Of a DNA stretch of 64,000 nucleotides, positions 58,964 to 64,000 are shown piece after piece. The notes beneath the pieces were generated by a model. That model had not been told where the DNA came from. It saw nothing but the letters and a program-made list of their open reading frames with translations, and made no database searches. Source of the stretch: an uncultured Christensenella sp. (lineage in GTDB: Bacteria > Bacillota > Clostridia > Christensenellales > Pumilibacteraceae); NCBI GenBank assembly GCA_910577995.1, contig CAJTND010000001.1:310001-374000 (forward strand), given 5' to 3'. Each line of letters begins with the position of its first letter. Position 1 is the stretch's first letter. Made by a program: the position numbers and the translations under genes.

Positions 58964-59554
58964 TCAAATATTTTCGTATCGCTCCGCCGTCTTTATCGGC
59001 TTGATGCCGAACGGCGCGAGGTATATAGTTATGTCCGTTTCCGCCGGCGCAGTTACAGTAAAGCTTACGTCGCCCGCATACACCACGCCGCCGATCGCAC
59101 AGCCTGCGGCGTGCAGTGCGGCGCTCGCCTTTTTGAAGGTATCGCCGCCGCAGACCGCCGAATAGTCGCAAACTCTGCGCGCCTCTGTCAGTCCCGCCGC
59201 GCCGATAAGCTCCGCCGCCGCGCGGCGGTATGCGCGCGTAAGTCCGCCCGCGCCGAGCTTGACGCCGCCGAAGTATCTGACGACCGCTATGAGCGACCGC
59301 ACCGCGCCGGACGATGCTATCGCCGACCATATCGGCTTGCCTGCCGTGCCGCTCGGCTCGTCGTCGTAGCCGTAGTCGTCGCCCGTGCCGTCCGCGATGA
59401 ATCCGTAACAGACGTGCGTTGCGTCGGGATATTTGGCTCTCAGCGCGTCGACGTGCGTTTTTACGTCGGCGCGTCCCGAAATGCCGTAGCCGAACGCGAG
59501 AAACTTCGACTTTTTTTCGGTGAACGCGTATTCTCCGTCGTTGATGCGGAGCAT
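58964..59554 (-). CDS. yigZ: YigZ/IMPACT family protein
   Basis: The 196-residue product has the UPF0029 domain: EKKSKFLAFG (about 11-20), HVCYGFI, DDEPSGTAGKPI and VVRYFGGVKLGAGGLTRAYR (about 91-110). A ferredoxin-like C-terminal domain (DUF1949) follows. Eukaryotic IMPACT regulates translation; the bacterial role is unclear. It starts 2 nt after the tyrS stop. Confidence 0.92.
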   Translation of the reverse strand: MLRINDGEYAFTEKKSKFLAFGYGISGRADVKTHVDALRAKYPDATHVCYGFIADGTGDDYGYDDEPSGTAGKPIWSAIASSGAVRSLIAVVRYFGGVKLGAGGLTRAYRRAAAELIGAAGLTEARRVCDYSAVCGGDTFKKASAALHAAGCAIGGVVYAGDVSFTVTAPAETDITIYLAPFGIKPIKTAERYENI

Positions 59555-59556
59555 CG

Positions 59557-60768
59557 TCAGATCTTGACTTTGAGCTTGGTCTTTTTGCCCTTGGCGAGCA
59601 CAAACTCTTTGCCGTCCGTATATGCGGACAGCGCGTCCGAAAAGCTCTCTACTTTTTTATCGTCTATTTTTACGCCGCCGCCCTCGATAAGCCGCCGCGC
59701 CTCGCTCTTGGATGCGCACAGCCTGACCGCGACGAGCACGTCGACCACCGCCGTCGCGCCGTCTGCGGATATCTCGGCAGTCGGCATTTCCGCCGCGCCG
59801 CCCTCGAACGCCGCCTGCGCCTGCGACATCGCTTTATCCGCCTCCGCTTCGCCGTGTATCAGCTTGACTACCTCGTAAGCAAGCTTGCGTTTTGCGCCGT
59901 TTATCCGCTCGTCGCGGTGCGCGCAAAGCTCTTTTATCTCATCGAGCTCGAGGAAAGTCAACAGCTTCAAGCAGTTTTCCACTTCCTCATCGTCGACGTT
60001 GCGGAAGTACTGATACATATCGTAAGGCGACGCTTTGTCGGGATCGAGCCACAGCGCGCCCTTTTGCGTCTTGCCCATCTTCTTGCCGTCCTTTGTTTCG
60101 AGCAGCGAACAAGTGAGAGCGTAAGCGTCCTTGTGCTCGACGCGGCGTATAAAGTCCGCACCGGCGAGGATATTGCTCCACTGGTCGTTGCCGCCTATCT
60201 CCAAACGGCAGTCGTGATCGGAGAACAGCCGCAAAAAGTCGTAAGCCTGCATCGGCATATAGTTGAACTCCAAAAAGCTGAGTCCCTTTTCAAGCCGCGT
60301 TTTGAAGCAGTCGGCGGTAAGCATCTTATTGACGGAAAGATACGCGCCGTAATCGCGCAAAAAGTCGATATAATTGAGGTTGCACAGCCAATCGGCGTTG
60401 TTAATTATCCGCGCCGCGTTCTCGCCCTCGAAGCTGACGAACCGCGCGAGCTGAGGCTTTATCCTTTCGACGTTGTGCGCTATGGTCTCTTTGGTCATCA
60501 TCTTGCGCATATCGTTGCGGTTGGACGGATCGCCGACCATCGCCGTGCCGCCGCCGACGAGAAGTATCGGCTTATGCCCGGCGCGCTGCATGTGCGCCGC
60601 CGCCATGAGCGGGATAACGTGACCTATGTGCAGAGAATCCGCCGTCGGGTCGAACCCGCAATAAAAAGTGACGGACTGCTCGCCGAGCAGTTTATAAAGA
60701 TCGTCTTTATAGACCGTCTGCTTTACAAAGCCGCGCTCTTCCAAAATATCGAATACGTTTCTTTTCAT
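59557..60768 (-). CDS. tyrS: Tyrosyl-tRNA synthetase
   Basis: This is a 403-residue class Ic synthetase. The HIGH-like motif is SLHIGHVI (about 45-52), the KMSKS-like motif is KMGKTQKGA (about 230-238) and tyrosine-binding residues lie in NYMPMQAYDF. A C-terminal S4 RNA-binding domain (about 330-400) includes VRLCASKSEARRLIEGGGVKI. It charges tRNA-Tyr. No T-box leader was seen; the gene is internal to an operon. GAGGTAGGA lies just upstream of the ATG. Confidence 0.97.
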   Translation of the reverse strand: MKRNVFDILEERGFVKQTVYKDDLYKLLGEQSVTFYCGFDPTADSLHIGHVIPLMAAAHMQRAGHKPILLVGGGTAMVGDPSNRNDMRKMMTKETIAHNVERIKPQLARFVSFEGENAARIINNADWLCNLNYIDFLRDYGAYLSVNKMLTADCFKTRLEKGLSFLEFNYMPMQAYDFLRLFSDHDCRLEIGGNDQWSNILAGADFIRRVEHKDAYALTCSLLETKDGKKMGKTQKGALWLDPDKASPYDMYQYFRNVDDEEVENCLKLLTFLELDEIKELCAHRDERINGAKRKLAYEVVKLIHGEAEADKAMSQAQAAFEGGAAEMPTAEISADGATAVVDVLVAVRLCASKSEARRLIEGGGVKIDDKKVESFSDALSAYTDGKEFVLAKGKKTKLKVKI

Positions 60769-60776
60769 GTCCTACC

Positions 60777-61955
60777 TCAAAGCTTGGATTTTATCAGTTC
60801 CGACAGTATCTTTACGCCGCTGTCGATGCGTTGTTCGTCCGAATTGGAAAAATTCAGTCGCATTGTGTTTCTTCCGCCGCCGTCCGCATAGAACTCGCAG
60901 CCCTGAATATACGCGACGTTTCGCGCCACCGCCTCGGGCAGCATCGCCGCCGCGTCTATGTTTTTCGGCAGCTCCGCCCAAATAAACAGCCCGCCGTTCG
61001 GCCTGGTATACCTTACGCCGTCGGGCATGTACGCGTCGAGCGCCGCGAGGAACGCGTCCTTGCGCTTGCGGTACGCCGCTATGCTCTTTTCGAGCGTCGG
61101 ATAAAAGTGCCCGCGCCGCAAGTATTCCGCGACTATCGCCTGGCACAGCGCGGGACTTTGCACGTCCGCGCACTGCTTGCCTATCGACAGCTTACGAATC
61201 AAGCTCGGCTCGCCGAATGCGAACGCTACGCGAAGTGACGGCGCCACTGTCTTGGAAAAACTCGAAATAAATACGACCGTGCCGCTTGTATCGAAGCTCT
61301 TCATCGTCGGCACTTCCTCGCCGTCGTACCTGAGCCGACCGTAGGGATCGTCCTCTATAACAACGACTCCGTACCGCTCGCACAGCGCGATTATGCTCTT
61401 GCGGTTTTCCGCTGTGTACGTCTTGCCCGTAGGGTTGGAAAACGTCGGGACGGTATACAACAGCTTGGGTCTGTACTTTTTGAGCTTGTCTTCGAGGTCG
61501 CCGAGCACAAGTCCGTTTTCGTCTGCGCTCACTCCGACGGCAATCGCTTCGTAGGTCTTGACTATCTGCAAAAACGCGAGGTACGTCGGGTCTTCGACGA
61601 GCACGACGTCGCCCTTGTCGAGAAACGCTTTGCACATGAGGTCGAGCCCCTGCTGTCCGCCGCTGAGCACCTGCAACTGCTCGTCGGCGGCTTTAAGTCC
61701 TATCGTGCCGAGATATTCTATAAGTTCGGCGCGCAGGTCTTTCAGCCCCTCGGTCTGACCGTACTGCAACAGCTCGCGCGCACGCGCTCCGCCGAGCAGT
61801 TCGTCCGCTATCCCGCGGATAAGCTCGCACGGCAACCGTTCCGCCGCAGGCATGCCTCCCGCGAACGATATGACCTCGGGCCGCGCGGTCAGCTTGAGTA
61901 TCTCGCGCGTCGCCGTGCCCGTCATATCTTTTATCCTTGTGCTGAATCGGTACAT
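60777..61955 (-). CDS. PLP-dependent aminotransferase (2-aminoadipate/MocR-like fold I)
   Basis: This is 392 residues from ATG 61955. ISFAGGMPAAERLP is the N-terminal substrate loop, VPTFSNPTGKTY is conserved, the PLP aspartate segment is VVIEDDPYGRLRY, and the Schiff-base lysine is in SSFSKTVAPSLR. NTMRLNFSN closes the domain. It resembles LysN/2-aminoadipate and aromatic/branched-chain aminotransferases without the GntR HTH. The exact amino acid is not readable. An extended upstream frame overlaps the previous gene and is rejected. It lies 4 bp after the Gx gene. Confidence 0.88.
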   Translation of the reverse strand: MYRFSTRIKDMTGTATREILKLTARPEVISFAGGMPAAERLPCELIRGIADELLGGARARELLQYGQTEGLKDLRAELIEYLGTIGLKAADEQLQVLSGGQQGLDLMCKAFLDKGDVVLVEDPTYLAFLQIVKTYEAIAVGVSADENGLVLGDLEDKLKKYRPKLLYTVPTFSNPTGKTYTAENRKSIIALCERYGVVVIEDDPYGRLRYDGEEVPTMKSFDTSGTVVFISSFSKTVAPSLRVAFAFGEPSLIRKLSIGKQCADVQSPALCQAIVAEYLRRGHFYPTLEKSIAAYRKRKDAFLAALDAYMPDGVRYTRPNGGLFIWAELPKNIDAAAMLPEAVARNVAYIQGCEFYADGGGRNTMRLNFSNSDEQRIDSGVKILSELIKSKL

Positions 61956-61959
61956 AAAG

Positions 61960-62523
61960 TTATTTCCGTCTCCGAACGCCGTACACCGTGTACGGCAATT
62001 TTTTGATGATATAGTACGCCGCAAGCCCCGTGAACGCGCCTGCGAGTATGCCTGCGGCGATGAGCGGCGGCAACAACGGCAACAGGTCGACGCCCGTCAC
62101 CGCGCACGCCACACAGAGCTGAACGGCATTGAACACGACCGCGCCGACAAGGCTTATCATGGAAAGCGACGTCTTGCCGAAAAGCAGATAGAACATCAAC
62201 GCTTCCACCGCGAGCGACGCCGTGCCCGACGGCAACGAGTACATAAGCCCCGACAGTCCGCCCGAAAGCGTCGCGCCGAGCAGGCTCTTGACCGTCATCA
62301 CGATAAACGCGTCGGGAACGCCGAGCAATATCAGCGCGACGAGCGGCGCTATGTTCGACAGTCCGAGCTTTGCGCCGGGCGCTATCGGCAGTAACGGCGG
62401 CAGCATGCTCTCCACGAGCGACAGCACGAGCGCCGCCGCCGTCAGCAGCGCGAGCGTCGTAAGCCGCCGAGTATCGATGCGCCGTCCGTCCGACCGCGCG
62501 CATTCCGCATAGAGCCGTTTCAC
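61960..62523 (-). CDS. Gx transporter / heptaprenyl diphosphate synthase component I-like membrane protein
   Basis: This is 187 residues from GTG 62523. It has about five membrane helices. Family marks include LPPLLPIAPGAKLGLSNIAPLVAL and ATLSGGLSGLMYSLPSGTASLAVEALMF. Proteins of this family are annotated HepS-like or Gx transporter and are usually encoded with NusG-domain-II and ApbE proteins in Clostridia; substrate transport is assumed from ECF-S-like topology. GTGA overlap with the preceding stop and GGGAG upstream support this start over an earlier GTG at 62538. Confidence 0.82.
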   Translation of the reverse strand: MKRLYAECARSDGRRIDTRRLTTLALLTAAALVLSLVESMLPPLLPIAPGAKLGLSNIAPLVALILLGVPDAFIVMTVKSLLGATLSGGLSGLMYSLPSGTASLAVEALMFYLLFGKTSLSMISLVGAVVFNAVQLCVACAVTGVDLLPLLPPLIAAGILAGAFTGLAAYYIIKKLPYTVYGVRRRK

Positions 62524-62900
62524 CGCCCTATCTCCCACGACAGATCGCTCTTGCCGACTATCTTTACGACGATACCGTTAGGCAGACAGACTATCGACTG
62601 CCCCGCGCGCGTTATCTTGCCCGTGCGCTCGCACGTCCTGTCGGCGCAGTCCGCGTGCTCGACCCATACTGCGCCGTCCTCGATACGCACCGTCAAGTGC
62701 CCGAGCGCTATCTCGCGATCCTCGTCGAGCGGGTACGTGCGCACTTGTCCGTCGGCTTTGACGGACACCGCCGCGGGCGGTATGCGGTATATAAAGAACG
62801 CGCCGAATCCCGCCGCCGCTATGAGCGCCGCGAGTATAACAGCGTCGAGCACGGTAAACGGCTTGGACGCCTTGACTTTTTTTACAGCGTCGATATTCAT
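62520..62900 (-). CDS. NusG domain II-containing membrane-anchored protein
   Basis: The 126-residue product has an N-terminal membrane helix (about 19-39, DAVILAALIAAAGFGAFF) and an extracytoplasmic NusG-domain-II-like beta domain (about 46-126). The conserved HADCADRTCERTGKI (two cysteines) and GQSIVCLPNGIVVKI are present. This family accompanies ApbE and Gx proteins next to Rnf-type flavoprotein systems. The paired cysteines may form a disulfide or bind a cofactor. The ATG overlaps the apbE stop by 4 bp. Confidence 0.88.
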   Translation of the reverse strand: MNIDAVKKVKASKPFTVLDAVILAALIAAAGFGAFFIYRIPPAAVSVKADGQVRTYPLDEDREIALGHLTVRIEDGAVWVEHADCADRTCERTGKITRAGQSIVCLPNGIVVKIVGKSDLSWEIGR

Positions 62901-64000
62901 GCCGCGTCCTCCGCTATGTCAAAGTCGACGCGCTCGTGACCGCGGTAACCGTCGTAGACGTCGGGCTTGTACAGCTCGACGCCTCCTATGATTGTAAACC
63001 TTTTTTCGGTAAAAATCAACCCTTTACAGCCGACCTTTTGCAAAAGCCTCGCGCCCTTCTCCATACCGAGCGCGCACACCGCCGTAGACAGCGCGTCGCT
63101 TGCCGCGCCGCCGTCCGCTATCACCGTCGCCGATATCACCCATTCCGCGCTGTTCCGCCACTGCCCGTCCGCATACTCGACTCCGACGGGCACGCCGTCC
63201 GCTTTGATGATATGCGGCACATACATGCCGCCGCCGTTATCGCTGACGTAATACCGCATATAATCGCCCGAGGTCGCCGCCGCCGCACCGCCGCCGACGG
63301 AAAACGCCGCAACATACCCGCGCGCGGCAAGAGCCTCGCCGCCTCTCGGCCGCGGCGACAAGACTCCGACCTTCCAGCTCTCCGCGCGTCCGCCGACTAA
63401 GTTATCGCCGTAAAAGTACGCGTTGCCCGATATATCGATGAGCGCGGACTTGATGTCGTACTCGCGCAGGATATCGACGCAGCGATCTACGGCATAGCCC
63501 TTGGCGATACCGCCGAGGTCGAGCCGCACGTCGGCGTTCTTTTTAAGATAGTATCTGCCGCCGCGCTCTTCCGCATCTACAAGCGTCGGGTCGCAACCGC
63601 TGAGCATCGCTTCCACCGCCTGCGGCTCGGGCAGCTCTACCGTCACGGGCGCATCGCCCGGTCCGGGTCGAAGCTCCGTTATGCTCGACGCGTCGACGTG
63701 CCACAGCTCGGAGAGCGGCGCGGCGGCTATATTGAACGCGCCGTCCGTCAATATATAATAGTCTCTGCCGAGCAAAAACAGCTCGTAGCAGTACTTCCCG
63801 ACCTCCACCTCCGTCCCGACCTCGGCGGCGTTGAGCGCGTTTATATCGCTGTCCGCGCGCGACGGCGAGACCTGCGAGTCTATCTCCGCTATACGCTCCG
63901 CCATGCGCTCGTAAGCATAGCGCGCCCTGCCGCCTATCATCTTCGCGCTGAAAAGAATATCGTCCGCAAAGACCGCCGTCGGCTCGAATACGGTATAGCC
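62897..64000 (-). CDS. apbE: ApbE family FAD:protein FMN transferase (5' end outside window)
   Basis: At least 367 residues are visible; the frame stays open to the right edge, so the signal/lipoprotein N-terminus is missing. An ATG at 63940 lies inside the conserved start (FSAKMIGGRARYAYERM) and is not the true start. Motifs are DSQVSPSRADSDINALN, LTDGAFNIAAAPLSELW, DLGGIAKGYAVDRCVDIL (FAD/Mg site), ALIDISGNAYFYG and DALSTAVCALGMEKGARLL. ApbE transfers FMN from FAD to Thr of RnfG and RnfD, whose acceptor motifs occur in this window. It is the first visible gene of the apbE-nusG2-gx operon. Confidence 0.95.
   Translation of the reverse strand, partial: GYTVFEPTAVFADDILFSAKMIGGRARYAYERMAERIAEIDSQVSPSRADSDINALNAAEVGTEVEVGKYCYELFLLGRDYYILTDGAFNIAAAPLSELWHVDASSITELRPGPGDAPVTVELPEPQAVEAMLSGCDPTLVDAEERGGRYYLKKNADVRLDLGGIAKGYAVDRCVDILREYDIKSALIDISGNAYFYGDNLVGGRAESWKVGVLSPRPRGGEALAARGYVAAFSVGGGAAAATSGDYMRYYVSDNGGGMYVPHIIKADGVPVGVEYADGQWRNSAEWVISATVIADGGAASDALSTAVCALGMEKGARLLQKVGCKGLIFTEKRFTIIGGVELYKPDVYDGYRGHERVDFDIAEDAA

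Noticed and set aside
60769..60777. T-box leader before tyrS
   Set aside because: Only 8 bp separate tyrS from the preceding gene, so there is no room for a leader.

Overview
The window looks like a chromosomal segment of a GC-rich member of the Bacillota, most likely an uncultured Clostridia-type anaerobe. Pointers are a six-subunit Rnf complex in the clostridial order C-D-G-E-A-B, RNase G, GroES-GroEL, a maf-mreB-minD-minE-M50 protease locus like the mre/min/spoIVF region of Bacillus, a clostridial FDAAWG-type polysaccharide deacetylase, DegV, and a MetY/PucR pair. Assignment below class level is not supported by what I can see. No rRNA, tRNA, CRISPR array, insertion sequence or phage gene was recognised. 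Nearly all the DNA is coding, and antisense frames are long because of the codon bias.

Left part (1-19 kb): a 12.5-kb gene on the minus strand encodes a 4155-residue double-anchored surface protein. It has a glycine-rich N-terminal domain, many Ig/cadherin-like repeats and a cytoplasmic GYxxQ repeat tail. It diverges from groES-groEL. Next, on the minus strand, come rng (RNase G) and a GH63/MGH1-like glycosidase.

19-26 kb: minus-strand ppx/gppA, maf and mreB end at a strong terminator. It is followed by a separately promoted minD-minE-(short membrane protein)-M50 protease unit and a DUF4132-like gene. This is the Bacillus mre-min-spoIVF order with mreC, mreD, minC and most of spoIVFA missing.

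26-35 kb: a secreted, membrane-anchored beta-propeller/SH3-like protein (+), a two-OB-fold SSB and polysaccharide deacetylase pair (-), degV (-), glutamate dehydrogenase (+) and a MATE transporter (-).

35-45 kb: the complete Rnf operon (-), two half-size TauE/SafE permease genes overlapping by 4 bp (-), and a 1165-residue surface protein with jelly-roll modules (+).

45-54.6 kb: a tightly overlapping 10-gene operon (-) running nth, obgE, nadD-yqeK-rsfS (one fused gene), PAP2 phosphatase, ribU-tsaE (one fused gene), tsaB, rimI, alpha/beta hydrolase, membrane-bound MurF-like ligase, SDR reductase.

54.6-64 kb: a DUF3343 sulfur/selenium-carrier-like gene diverging from a cysteine-desulfurase-family gene, two small unknown genes, and an operon (-) of apbE (cut by the window edge), a NusG-domain-II protein, a Gx/HepS-like membrane protein, an aminotransferase, tyrS, yigZ, metY and pucR.

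The genes link functionally around flavins and ferredoxin. Rnf needs covalent FMN, ApbE attaches it, and the RibU-like domain would import riboflavin. Four genes (the DUF4132-like gene, minD, the beta-propeller gene and nth) have well-formed sigma-A promoters whose -10 box lies 6-8 nt before the start codon, so leaderless mRNAs appear to be a regular mode of expression here.
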